From NCBI GenBank assembly GCA_001586965.3, contig LUCW03001792.1, positions 1-20,558 on the forward strand: a stretch of DNA of 20,558 nucleotides, given 5' to 3'. Position 1 is the stretch's first letter. Every line of letters starts with the position of its first letter. Source of the DNA: Sphaeroforma sirkka (lineage: Eukaryota > Opisthokonta > Ichthyosporea > Ichthyophonida). The position numbers and the translations under genes were made by a program. Below are positions 8,426 through 16,686 of this stretch, piece by piece. The notes beneath the pieces were generated by a model. It had not been told where the DNA came from and searched no databases. It worked only from the letters and a program-made list of their open reading frames with translations.

Positions 8426-10463
8426 CTTAACTTGGACGTCTGGTAAGTCCTTGCAATCCTCTTTGTGCCAACCGTTAGTACCCTTGCAAGTAGCACACTC
8501 TTTCATATAGTGTCCAAAATCTGGCTTGCCTGGTGCACACTTAACAGGGTCGTGTCTACCATTCCACTTGCCATTACGTTTTGTGAGGTTGTAACCACAC
8601 TTCTTGCAAGGCGCTCTCACCTTCTTATCACCTTCGGTTCGGTAGAAGTAGAGCCAGTACCCTCCAGTAGTAGTGCGAGGTTTCTTAGTACTACGCGCAG
8701 TATTAGTCTCTACTGCGTTTCGCTTAGTGGGCTGGGTGTAGCTCGTGGTACTAAGTACTCTAGTAGAGGAATTGGTATGCTTGTGTACTATCTTCTCAAA
8801 GACAGACCAAGGCATAGATCGCAAATCACCATAGGCGATGATGTCATCATTGACTTTCTTAAAGAGGTTAGCTCCCAGAGTCTCCATCATCTGACAAATT
8901 AATAAATATTCGCCAGTATAGGTACGACCACCCATCCGAGTATTCATATGTGTCATATGAGCTAGAGCACCTCGAATAGTGGTATCGTTCGCAAAGAACT
9001 TGCGAGACTCTAGAAGTTCACGGTCACGTGCATCTTCAAAAAAGGTGTTAAGTATATTATCACGCAACTGGTGCCAGGGTAGGGCTTTCCAGTTGGGCTC
9101 ATGAGCCTTCAAGATAGTTCGCCATTCACCTGGCTCACAGAAATGAATGAAGGCATTCATCATCTGCTTATCCCTAAGGCTGGCAGACTCCTTAAGTTGG
9201 TCGAAGGCCTTCAGTGTCTCCACTGTACTCTCATTAGTAGAGAAATCGACCTCAGCCTGCGCGTTACCTAGCTGCTTTATAAAGCTTGGTTCTAAGTGTT
9301 CACGAGGCTCATGCTCAGTGCTACGGGCTGCTAGTGCCAAGATGGTGTCTATTTCCTTTCTCTTGTTATCGATTAGATAGCGAATGTTATCCGCTTTCCT
9401 ATCGTCAAGGTCAGAGTCATTCAATAGACGGTCTTCAAGGACTTGCATACCAGAGCGTAATAGCCTGAGACGAGTATGTCTGGTTCTCACTTCCTCATCC
9501 TCAGGATTAGAGCGGGAACTCTCTAACGAGGTACTGGTGTAGCGATTGCCAAAATCGTGATTACCAGGGTTAGTTGGTAAATGAGGGTCGATATTACTAG
9601 GATGGTAAGCCTCATCGAGTTCCATGCGATCATATCCTCTGACAGGGTTAGGTTTGTCAAGAGGATGGTCAATGGTAGCATCAGAGCTATAGAGATAAAA
9701 TTTTGAAATATTTACTCTCTCACCAGTGGTAACTGGCTTATTGGTACACGTACTGGCTGGTAAACCAGTAGGTCTCGGGTTAGAAACTCGGCCCGGAATT
9801 TTCTTCTTCTTCGGTATAGGAAGAATATCAGCCACGTGGGACACGATAGAGGGGTCCACAACTGCCGCTGCCGCTAGCTCCTTCAAGAGCGCTTCAGTGC
9901 GGTTCAATTGGCGTCGAGATTGAGAGGATCCATCCACTCGTTGTCGAGTTATGGCGTCCTCAGCTTCGGCCCCAAGATTTGAGCTGAATGGAATGGCTTC
10001 TCCATCGATGGCGAAACCGAAATTTTCGGACAGGTCCAATACTTCCTTTTCACTCCGGATTTGTGCTGGAGTGTCCTTTAGATGTGGAGTTATAATGCCC
10101 CCGACATTCGTATCCACGAATTTTCCAGCCTTTCGACGTTTATCCAGGGGCAATATTTGACGGCACCTAGGTGTGGTCGCTGGGGGGCAAGCTGGGGTCC
10201 TGAGCTTCACTCCTAGGTGATACACGGACGCTGGCGAGCCTTTCCGCGGTAGTAGATACCTCTTCTTCCAAGGCTTTAGGATCCGACGAGTCATCCTCAG
10301 AATTATCCTCTGTACCAACCTCAGAATTGGCTTCCGCAACAGTATCCTCGGCAGGCTCAACTCCAGACAGGCTAGGTGTTTCCACAGGGATCTCAGGAAC
10401 CTCGGCAGGCTTAGCAGGCTTAGAGCTAGCGGCTCCCTTGCCTTTAGAAGTACCCTTAGCCAT
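8420..10463 (-). CDS. gag: Gag, capsid/nucleocapsid, one frameshift
   Basis: Gag is the structural protein of the retrotransposon particle. The start is ATG at 10461-10463, 80 bases inside the LTR. The first frame (10463-10167, 98 residues) has a Lys/Ala/Pro-rich start and an acidic stretch. The rest lies in the frame of 10360-8420, and the switch falls within about 10167-10240, so a one-base indel has split a single gene. The capsid-like helical part (AFDQLKES, FIHFCEPGEW, FFEDARDRELLESR, MGGRTYTGEYLL) occupies roughly residues 370-530 of the second frame. Two zinc-knuckle-like motifs close the protein: CKKC-x14-HDPVKC and CATC-x6-HKEDC, both spaced differently from the usual CX2CX4HX4C. It ends DVQVKH-TGA directly before pol. 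Opposite-strand frames here are shadows. Confidence 0.88.
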
Positions 10464-10543
10464 AGTATTTGCTGGATAGAAAATCGATGTCAGACAGTCT
10501 AGAAGCAGTACACTACTGTAACTACTATTTAACTGAAAAAATA
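10464..10543 (-). promoter_or_regulatory. Leader between 5' LTR and gag; no canonical primer site
   Basis: These eighty bases separate the LTR end (...TTTACA) from the gag ATG. They would hold the primer binding site for first-strand synthesis. Read on the minus strand they start TATTTTTTCAG and contain no TGG, so the usual site complementary to a tRNA CCA end is absent. Internal tRNA priming or self-priming are alternatives. Confidence 0.55.
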
Positions 10544-11146
10544 TGTAAACTTCGATGGAAATTACTAGGTTTCAAACTATATTAAACTAAAATACAATTT
10601 AGTCAGTTAGATTTAGCAGTGGTAGCTTGTGTAAGAATGATCGGGACCGCCTCTTGTTAAGAGCCTAAATATCCTCGATCACACAGGGCGTACCTCTAGC
10701 TGTTCTTTATTGAATAATTTTCACTAGAAGTACTAAGTGTTCATGACCACTTGCCTAATTTGTAAATAGACATAATAACGTAAGTCACGTTAATACATTA
10801 GCTGATATATATAAAGTTCCATCTGAAGAAAAGGTCAAAAAAAAAAAAAAAAGACTTATTGGATTTTGGAGATTGGCGGGAGGACCAAAATCTATAAGTA
10901 GTAGTTCGGAGATTATAAAATTTAGTTTATAATATACTACATCTACTAATGTCTCAAATAGGTCCAAGTAGATTAGTCATACCAAATACTCAGGCTATTG
11001 GAGCCATCAAAGTGAAGTGAATTTAGAACACTTTGGAAATATTGGAAAAAGAGCTTGTATTAAATTATTTAAAATACAAATAAAAACCAATGTATTATCT
11101 CAATTGATCTTGATATTTTAGACTGACCGGAGGCCGTATTTCTACA
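10544..11146 (-). repeat. LTR, 603 bp, 5' LTR of the minus-strand element
   Basis: Boundaries are fixed by comparison with the LTRs at 12977-13571 and 16088-16682: TGTAAACTTCG at the low end and TTTCTACA at the high end, a TGTA/TACA pair. In element orientation (minus) it starts TGTAGAAATACGG and would drive transcription into gag at 10463. The A run near 10837-10852 is much longer than in sibling LTRs, accounting for much of its extra length. The base after its outer end starts AGAG, inside a plus-strand pol linker, which is not matched at the far end of the element. Confidence 0.92.
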
Positions 11147-11523
11147 AGAGAACCTGAAGCTCGCACTCAACTACTTATAGCGCTGCTTAAAGAACAGCCA
11201 GGAGTTGCGAAACAACTGAAGAAGATACTTTAACAATCCAATGTTGTCAATTATGTATCTCAGGACTCTACCCCTCCTGATACTGAGGTTGCCCTTTCCA
11301 ACAGAACTATGGTTCATCCAGCCAGCGTTACACAGAATCTGACTGACTTAGAAGAGCTCGACAGTGGAGTTAAAATTATACATAATTTAACGCATCGAGC
11401 ATATGAGCATACTTATAAAATGGCTATTCGTGCAGGGCTTGATCACCCGGCGCTGAAAGAAACCATACGTGAAGTATACCGACGCTTTACTGATTGTGAA
11501 AAGAACCAGATCAAGCGATACGG
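11147..11523 (+). pseudogene. Pol linker and integrase zinc-binding region
   Basis: The sequence begins abruptly at the LTR edge in the middle of the charged pol linker (REPEARTQLL). An in-frame TAA near 11231, where the sibling copy has CAA, ends that frame. From 11309 an open frame gives MVHPASVTQNLTDLEEL and then the integrase N-terminal zinc-binding region, with His at 11381-11383 and 11393-11395 and Cys at 11495-11497. The position expected for the last Cys is Asn (AAC, 11504-11506), within DCEKNQ. A run of seven A near 11536, against five in the sibling, shifts the frame before the catalytic core. Confidence 0.8.
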
Positions 11524-12099
11524 TTGGGCACCCCTAAAAAAAGTGTGACAGAAGACCAACCGATGCGCCGAGTCATAGTCGATTTGGTTAAACTCCCGCG
11601 ATCCAAGCATACTGGCGATGTATATATCTGTCATTTCTTATGTGTGGCTTCGGGCTATAACTTGCTTTATGCAATACCGAACAAACGTTCACAAACAGTG
11701 GCAGAATTATGTTATCACGTCTTTAATGACTTCGGTTTCCCCCGAGTACTATGTTCTGATAACGGTAGTGAGTTTTGTACCGACGTAATGGAGGCACTTA
11801 TACTCGTATCAGGCAGAACCCATAGGCGTGGTGTTCCTTACAAAACCTCAAACGCAGGGTGCAAATGAGACACGTCATAGAGAACTTAAGAAACTCTTGC
11901 GTACCGCACTAGACGACGTTGAGGATATGTGGCCTTATCATTTGAAATGGGTTCAGACTCAAATGAATAACTGCATGAATCCTCAAACTGGAACACTCCG
12001 TTTCACTATTTCTATGGCCGCTATATTGAATTACAAGCAACGTTTGATAAAACTGCACCCGAGAAACACGCTACCCCGTGGCTACAAAAGATCGAGCAT
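11524..12099 (+). pseudogene. Integrase catalytic core (DD35E), frameshifted
   Basis: This carries the RNase H-fold core that joins the cDNA ends to target DNA. The first Asp lies in VIVDLVKLP (codon 11581-11583), the second in CSDNGSEF (11758-11760) and the Glu in NETRHREL (11867-11869). In the sibling copy the second Asp and the Glu are separated by exactly 35 residues; here one extra base in the ACAAAACCTC stretch shifts the frame between them. A second break, the loss of one C where the sibling reads CTCCCGTTT, lies near 11998. Open frames 11524-11868 and 11828-12226 therefore each carry only part of the core. Confidence 0.87.
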
Positions 12100-12849
12100 A
12101 TGCAGAACGTTGTTTACCCCTGTTTACTCGAGCACAAGAATCGCGTCCTACTTAAAGCGTATGACCGATGGAATAACACTAAGAACATTGTTCAGTTCAA
12201 AGTCGGCGATTACGTTAACATTATAAATCGAAACGCCAACGTTACCGAACTCTCTTCTAAGACGATAGGACCTTTTGTTATTTCCTACCATGATGAGAAG
12301 AGTGATACTTACGAAGTGAATAACATTGATGGTACTAGCGCAACCAATCTAGGCACTCACCGTATCCCTACCTCCGAACTCTCATTCGCTCGCTCATTTG
12401 ATTCTGATATACCAGTTATGGAGTCACAAGTCAAAGATATAATTGATAAAACATCCGAAGACGGTTACACTTACTACAAGACCCGTTTCATGGATGGGAC
12501 AGTAGCTTGGCTAACCTCCGATGCATTTCGTGAATCTCGCGACTTTCTTCGTATCTTTAATAAGAAATGGAATAAGCGTTTACATAAGAACACACGAGAT
12601 AAACGAAAAGGGTTTCCTCAGGTGACTACAAACCCTGACGGATCTGAAATTCCCTATTTGCCACCTACTTCCTACGTGAATAAACTTTCTGATCTGCTTA
12701 CCAACAGTGCAGAAAATTGTTCAAACTTACTTACTAATGAAGAACAGCCTTTGGCTATTATCTTACCAAATAATAAACGTAAGGCGCCTACATCGGAAAT
12801 GGTTACTGGACCAACTACTAAACGACATAGAGTACAACATGAGTCTTGA
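12100..12849 (+). CDS. Integrase C-terminal GPY/F module and chromodomain
   Basis: This is the best-preserved C-terminus of pol: 249 codons open to a TGA after RVQHES. The first ATG is internal to the polyprotein, so it is not a true start. Residues about 30-100 form the GPY/F module: FKVGDYVNI, then IGPFVISY with GPF at residue 57, then HRIPTSELSFA. Residues about 107-157 look like a chromodomain: VKDIID, GYTYYKTRFMDGTVAWLTSDAF, and an end helix running to FNKKW. Chromodomains in chromoviruses bind modified histones and steer integration. The remaining 90 residues are basic and low in known motifs (NKRKAPT, TTKRHR) and could include a nuclear localisation signal. The 3' non-coding part and LTR follow directly. 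Confidence 0.85.
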   Translation: MQNVVYPCLLEHKNRVLLKAYDRWNNTKNIVQFKVGDYVNIINRNANVTELSSKTIGPFVISYHDEKSDTYEVNNIDGTSATNLGTHRIPTSELSFARSFDSDIPVMESQVKDIIDKTSEDGYTYYKTRFMDGTVAWLTSDAFRESRDFLRIFNKKWNKRLHKNTRDKRKGFPQVTTNPDGSEIPYLPPTSYVNKLSDLLTNSAENCSNLLTNEEQPLAIILPNNKRKAPTSEMVTGPTTKRHRVQHES

Positions 12850-12976
12850 ACTCGTACATATAGGCACATACTTACTCGATAAGTCATGACCGAAACCGTT
12901 TTTACTTTGGTTTTCGCTTTACCAACTAGATCGTATCTTAACGTACGTTCGTAGTTCTAAAAGCTACTGGGGGCTA
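12850..12976 (+). promoter_or_regulatory. 3' untranslated part with candidate polypurine tract
   Basis: These 127 bases lie between the pol stop and the LTR. Just before the LTR the sequence reads AAAAGCTACTGGGGGCTA. The short G-rich run (about 12968-12973) is the best candidate for the polypurine tract that primes plus-strand cDNA synthesis, though it is short and sits three bases from the LTR edge. A partly similar sequence is found on the minus strand near 3905-4030 next to the other element's 3' LTR. Confidence 0.55.
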
Positions 12977-13184
12977 TGTAGAAATACGGCCTCCGGTCAG
13001 TCTAAAATATCAAGATCAATTGAGATAATACATTGGTTTTTATTTGTATTTTAAATAATTTAGTACAAGCTCTTTTTCCAATATTTCCAAAGTGTTCTAA
13101 ATTCACTTTGATGGCTCCAATAGCCTGAGTATTTGGTATGACTCATCTACTTGGACCTATTTGAGACATTAGTAGATGTAGGAT

Positions 13185-13206
13185 ATTATAAACTAAATTT
13201 TATAAT
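13185..13206. repeat. LTR hairpin, 8-bp stem
   Basis: ATTATAAA at 13185-13192 is the reverse complement of TTTATAAT at 13199-13206, with a six-base loop. The same inverted repeat is present in the LTRs near 3670, 10915 and 16455, so it is an LTR feature rather than chance in one copy. It also resembles a TATA-like sequence in both directions. Confidence 0.7.
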
Positions 13207-13300
13207 CTCCGAACTACTACTTATAGATTTTGGTCCTCCCGCCAATCTCCAAAATCCAATAAGTCTTTTTCTTTTTTTAACTTTTCTTCAGATGGAACTT

Positions 13301-13338
13301 TATTTATATCAGCTAATGTATTAACGTGACTTACGTTA
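13301..13338 (+). promoter_or_regulatory. Candidate LTR promoter: TATA-like box and TAACGT palindrome
   Basis: TATTTATAT (13301-13309) is the best TATA-like box of the LTR in element orientation. Thirteen bases downstream TAACGT (13322-13327) and ACGTTA (13333-13338) form a palindrome around GACTT. The palindrome recurs in all four LTRs of the window (about 3533, 10779 and 16320 on the other strand), which suggests a protein-binding site or an RNA hairpin near the transcript start. The assignment as promoter is inferred from sequence only. Confidence 0.45.
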
Positions 13339-13571
13339 TTATGTCTATCTACAAATTAGGCATGTGGTCATGAACACTTAGTACTTCTAGTAAAAATTAT
13401 TCATTAAAGAACAGCTAGAGGTACGCCCTGTGTGATCGAGGATATTTAGGCTCTTAACAAGAGGCAGTCCCGATCATTCTTACACAAGCTACCACTGCCA
13501 AATCCTAACTGACTAAATTGTATTTTAGTTTAATATAGTTTGAAACCTAGTAATTTCCATCGAAGTTTACA

Positions 13572-15326
13572 TCTCCTAGTAGTGCAGCCCAGGGCATCAG
13601 CTCGCAATCTGACCGCGAAAAGTTAGATATTGGAGAGACTATATCTCCTGAGCAAGTGGGGGAATCGTCTCGAGATCGACAATTTATTACTATCAAAAGT
13701 CAGCCCAATCCACCTATTAGCAAAGATGGCGGTGTTCCATTTCGTGAAATTTCATTGAATGTCTCACCACTGAATGCCTCGCCACTGTGTGTTGGGGCGG
13801 AAGACGCAAATGTTGTGGGCGCCATAATTCAACAACGAGTAGTTAGATCTTTTCAATCTTGAAGCTATTTGAACCGCGAAGATAAGCTTCTACAGGAGCT
13901 AGCCGCTGCCGCAGTTTCTGACCTGTCGATCATATCCCACGTGGCCGATATTCTTCCTATACTGAAAAAAAAAATATTTCGAGCCGGAGTTCGAAACTGA
14001 GACCCACTGGTCTACCAGCCAACAGGGTTACCACTGAACCAGTTACCGCTGGTGAAGTGGGTCGATATATAGCTCGGAAGCTACAATCGACCACCCTCGC
14101 GACAAACCTAACCCTGTCTGAGGCTATGATTGTATGGAAATCGATGAGGCTTACCACCCTCATAACATCGATCCTCATTTCTCATCTAACTCTGGTAATC
14201 ACGACTTTGGTAATCGTTATACCAGTACCTCACTAGAGAGTACCCACTTTAGCTCTGAAGACGAAGAAGTGAGAACCCCGATTTTATTACGTTCTGGTAT
14301 GCAAGTCTTTGAGGACCGTCTATTGAATCTGACCTTGACGATAAGAAAGCGGATAACATTCGCTATCTTATCAATAACAAGAGAAAGGAGATAGACTCCA
14401 TTTTGGCACTAGCAGCCCGTAGCACTGAGTATGAGCCTCGTGAACGCTTAGAACCAAGCTTTATAAAGCAGCTAGGTAACGCGAAGGCTGAGGTTGATTT
14501 CTCTACTAATGAGAGTACAGTGGAGACATTCAAGATCTTTGACCAACTTAAGGAGTCTGTCAGCCTTAAGGATAAGCAGATGATGAATGCCTTTATTCAT
14601 TTCTGTAAGTCAGAGGAATGGAAAACTATCTTAAGGGCCTATGAGCCCAACTAGAAAGCCCTACCCTGGCGTCAGTTGCGTGAGAACATACTTAACGCTT
14701 TCTTTGAAGATGCACGTGACCGTGAACTTTTAGAGTCTCGCACGACCTTTGCGAACGATATTACTATTCGAGGTGCTCTAGCTCATATGACACATATGAA
14801 CACGCTGATGGGAGGTCGTACTTATACTGGCGAATATTTATTAATTTGTCAGATGATGGAGACTCTGGGGGCTAGCTTTTTTAAGAAGGTCAATGATGAT
14901 ATTATCGCCTATGGTGATTTGTGGTCTATGCCTTGGTCTGTCTTTGAGAAGATAGTTCAAAAGCACACCAACCCATCTACTAGAGTACTTGGTACCTCGA
15001 GCTTTAGCCAGCCCTCTAAGTGTACCGCGACAGAGAATAACACTGCGCGTAATACTAAGAAACCTCGCACTACTGCTGGAGGTGGTAAAGGCTCTACTTC
15101 TACTGAACCAAAGAATGAAAGGAAGGAAAGATCACCTTGCAAGAAGTGTGGTTACAACCTCACTAAATGTGATGACAAGTGGAGTGGTAGACACGACTCT
15201 GTTAAGTGTGCACCAGGCAAACCAAACTTTGAACACTATATGAGAGAATGTATTACTTGCAAGGGTACTAACGGTTGGCACAAAGATGATTGCAAGGACA
15301 TGCCGGACATCCAAGTTAAGCACTGA
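13572..15326 (+). pseudogene. gag: Gag of second plus-strand copy, 5'-truncated and broken
   Basis: Reading is open from the LTR edge to a TGA near 13861, where the minus-strand copy has CGA for Arg. The N-terminal 90 residues or so differ strongly from the other gag, although GAEDAN...QRVV aligns with GAEAEDAITRQRV. From LLQELAAAAV onward the two gags are close. Damage includes a disrupted segment at 13960-14130, a four-base loss near 14328, and a TAG at 14652-14654 replacing the Trp codon of EPNWKALPW. The last open part (14676-15326, 216 residues) has the capsid end and both zinc knuckles, CKKC-x14-HDSVKC and CITC-x6-HKDDC, and ends in QVKH-TGA. The normal start codon and leader are missing. 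Confidence 0.88.
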
Positions 15327-15385
15327 CAGTTTCCTATGTGTGCCCTAGAGTAAGATTATGAGAAAAAAGTTCAATAAGAAGTATC
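15327..15385 (+). pseudogene. Start of pol after the gag TGA
   Basis: After TGA the frame reads CAG TTT CCT ATG TGT GCC CTA GAG and meets a TAA near 15351, where the minus-strand copy has CAA (Gln). The segment LEQDYEKMFNK of the other copy is recognisable. At about 15375-15386 similarity is lost, at the edge of the insert. Confidence 0.75.
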
Positions 15386-15829
15386 TTAAAGTGTTTTAAG
15401 TTTTTTAAGTGAATAGTTGTGATTTATTTGATTCGAGTCCCTGTTTTTATATGCATTGGACTCGTAATCCTTGAGCCATTAAAAAACACCTCGTAAGGTG
15501 AAAAAGGTTCTCACTTAACCTATGATCCAATCCAAAGGCAGTGTCGCCCCGTCTTCAATTGATTGTGGCTTCCATTGTAATCTATGGCCTTATACGTTTA
15601 GATTGTACTCCTCCAATATTTAGGGATGCCCTTATGCCCATCAGAGTTTTTCTATAATGATGTTTCCGTACTCCCGGCACTTCGGCTCCAAGATTAATTT
15701 CGATCTGTAATATTTTTTTTGTGTCCCTTTCTGAGTTTAGATTCTCTCCTTGGTTGATGCTGGGATAAAGCTTGATGAGCCTCTGTGTTTGACCGTCGTT
15801 TTATGCTTGGTAAACAATCTTGGTTTACT
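15386..15829. other. About 445-bp insert within the protease region
   Basis: The pol alignment stops near 15385 and resumes near 15830 at GAGAAAACGTTAGAGCA, a gap of only a few dozen bases in the minus-strand copy. The inserted DNA shows no coding frame I recognise. It contains two hairpins: GATTCGAGTCC/GGACTCGTAATC (15430-15440 and 15458-15469, one extra base) and CACCT-CGTA-AGGTG (15487-15500). T-rich runs occur near 15400 and 15711-15720. A clean target duplication is not visible, so it could be a small non-autonomous element or replacement by filler DNA. Confidence 0.55.
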
Positions 15830-16087
15830 GTGATCAATAGAGAAAACGTTAGAGCACTTTTGATCCAGGGGCTGTGCTATCTCACGCCGAATAGCCTACG
15901 CTACAGATGTGGCTATCCATAACGAAACTAACTAATTTAATCTTGGGAAATGGCAAAGTTACCACTTGCGAAGAAGCCATTGACTATTTACACATAATGT
16001 TGTCAGATAGAAGAAAAGTAAAGACTCACCTAATCGTTACTGACATGTCTCAGAAATACGATTTAATTATAGGTATGACTGATCTTT
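15830..16087 (+). pseudogene. Protease fragment of pol, interrupted by solo LTR
   Basis: The codons for the protease motif Asp-Pro-Gly-Ala (GATCCAGGGGCT) are present near 15862-15873, but six bases that follow in the other copy are lost and the frame is shifted. From 15907 an open frame continues through LILGNGKVTTCEEAIDY, LSDRRKVKTHLIVTDM and YDLIIGMTDLL, then runs into the solo LTR at 16088. The protease fold is thus cut at its C-terminal end. Confidence 0.85.
16084..16087. repeat. Target site duplication, left (CTTT)
   Basis: CTTT directly precedes the LTR terminus TGTAAAC and is repeated after the other terminus at 16683-16686. The uninterrupted site in the minus-strand pol reads GATCTTCTCAG, consistent with an original GAT-CTTT-TCAG here. 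It is a 4-bp duplication created by integration. Confidence 0.9.
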
Positions 16088-16682
16088 TGTAAACTTCGAT
16101 GGAAATTACTAGGTTTCAAACTATATTAAACTAAAATACAATTTAGTCAGTTAGGATTTGGCAGTGGTAGCTTGTGTAAGAAATGATCGGGACTGCCTCT
16201 TGTTAAGAGCCTAAATATCCTCGATCACACAGGGCGTACCTCTAGCTGTTCTTTATTGAATAATTTTCACTAGAAGTACTAAATGTGCATGACCACTTGC
16301 CTAATTTGTAAATAGACATAATAACGTAAGTCACGTTAATACATTAGCTGATATAAATAAAGTTCCATCTGAAGAAATGTTAAAAAAAGAAAAAGACTTA
16401 TTGGATTTTGGAGATTGGCGGGAGGACCAAAATCTATAAGTAGTAGTTCGGAGATTATAAAATTTAGTTTATAATATCCTACATCTACTAATGTCTCAAA
16501 TAGGTCCAAGTAGATGAGTCATACCAAATACTCAGGCTATTGGAGCCATCAAAGTAAATTTAGAACACTTTGGAAATATTGAAAAAAGAGCTTGTACTAA
16601 ATTATTTAAAATACAAATAAAACCAATGTATTATCTCAATTGATCTTGATATTTTAGACTGACCGGAGGCCGTATTTCTACA
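16088..16682 (-). repeat. Solo LTR nested in pol, opposite orientation
   Basis: This is a complete 595-bp LTR with TGTAAACTTCG at its low end and TTTCTACA at its high end, oriented like 10544-11146 and opposite to the pol it interrupts. No internal element sequence accompanies it, and it is flanked by CTTT on both sides. It is therefore the product of insertion of a full element followed by LTR-LTR recombination. It separates the end of the protease from the RT linker. Confidence 0.95.
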
Positions 16683-16686
16683 CTTT
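16683..16686. repeat. Target site duplication, right (CTTT)
   Basis: This is the second copy of CTTT, directly after the LTR terminus TACA. The pol sequence resumes with TCAGTTCAGGTATAAC, matching the minus-strand copy. Confidence 0.9.

Larger units (their letters stand above)
3345..11146 (-). mobile_element. Near full-length Ty3/Gypsy-type LTR retrotransposon, defective
   Basis: Read on the minus strand the order is 5' LTR (10544-11146), an 80-base leader, gag (10463-8420), pol (from 8410) with protease, RT, RNase H, a methyltransferase-like block and integrase, then a truncated 3' LTR (3345-3903). Placement of integrase after RNase H is the Ty3/Gypsy order. The total is about 7.8 kb. Gag has one frameshift; pol has several single-base losses; the integrase end is scrambled. 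The outer flanks do not match each other: an RT remnant lies on one side and a plus-strand integrase linker on the other. The element therefore did not simply insert into one intact target. Confidence 0.85.
12977..13571 (+). repeat. LTR, 595 bp, plus orientation
   Basis: It starts TGTAGAAATACGG and ends GAAGTTTACA, the same ends as its siblings. Its upstream neighbour is the 3' end of a plus-strand pol with a candidate polypurine tract, so it is the 3' LTR of that copy. Downstream it directly abuts the inside of a second gag (13572) with no leader and no gag start, so it is not a functional 5' LTR for it. With the LTR at 10544-11146 it forms an inverted pair around 11147-12976. Confidence 0.92.

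Noticed and set aside
8465..10160. Plus-strand open frames opposite gag (8465-8902, 9147-9380, 9726-9923, 9951-10160)
   Set aside because: They are complements of a clear gag coding sequence with capsid and zinc-knuckle motifs and carry no motif of their own.
12977..13571. LTR as functional 5' LTR of the downstream gag
   Set aside because: It joins the inside of gag with no leader or start codon, while its other side has a pol end and candidate polypurine tract, so it reads as the upstream copy's 3' LTR.
15430..15469. Possible tRNA (T-arm-like GATTCGAGTCC and anticodon-like GGACTCGTAATCC)
   Set aside because: The order of the arms is wrong for a tRNA on either strand, and acceptor and D arms are missing; it is simply an imperfect hairpin.
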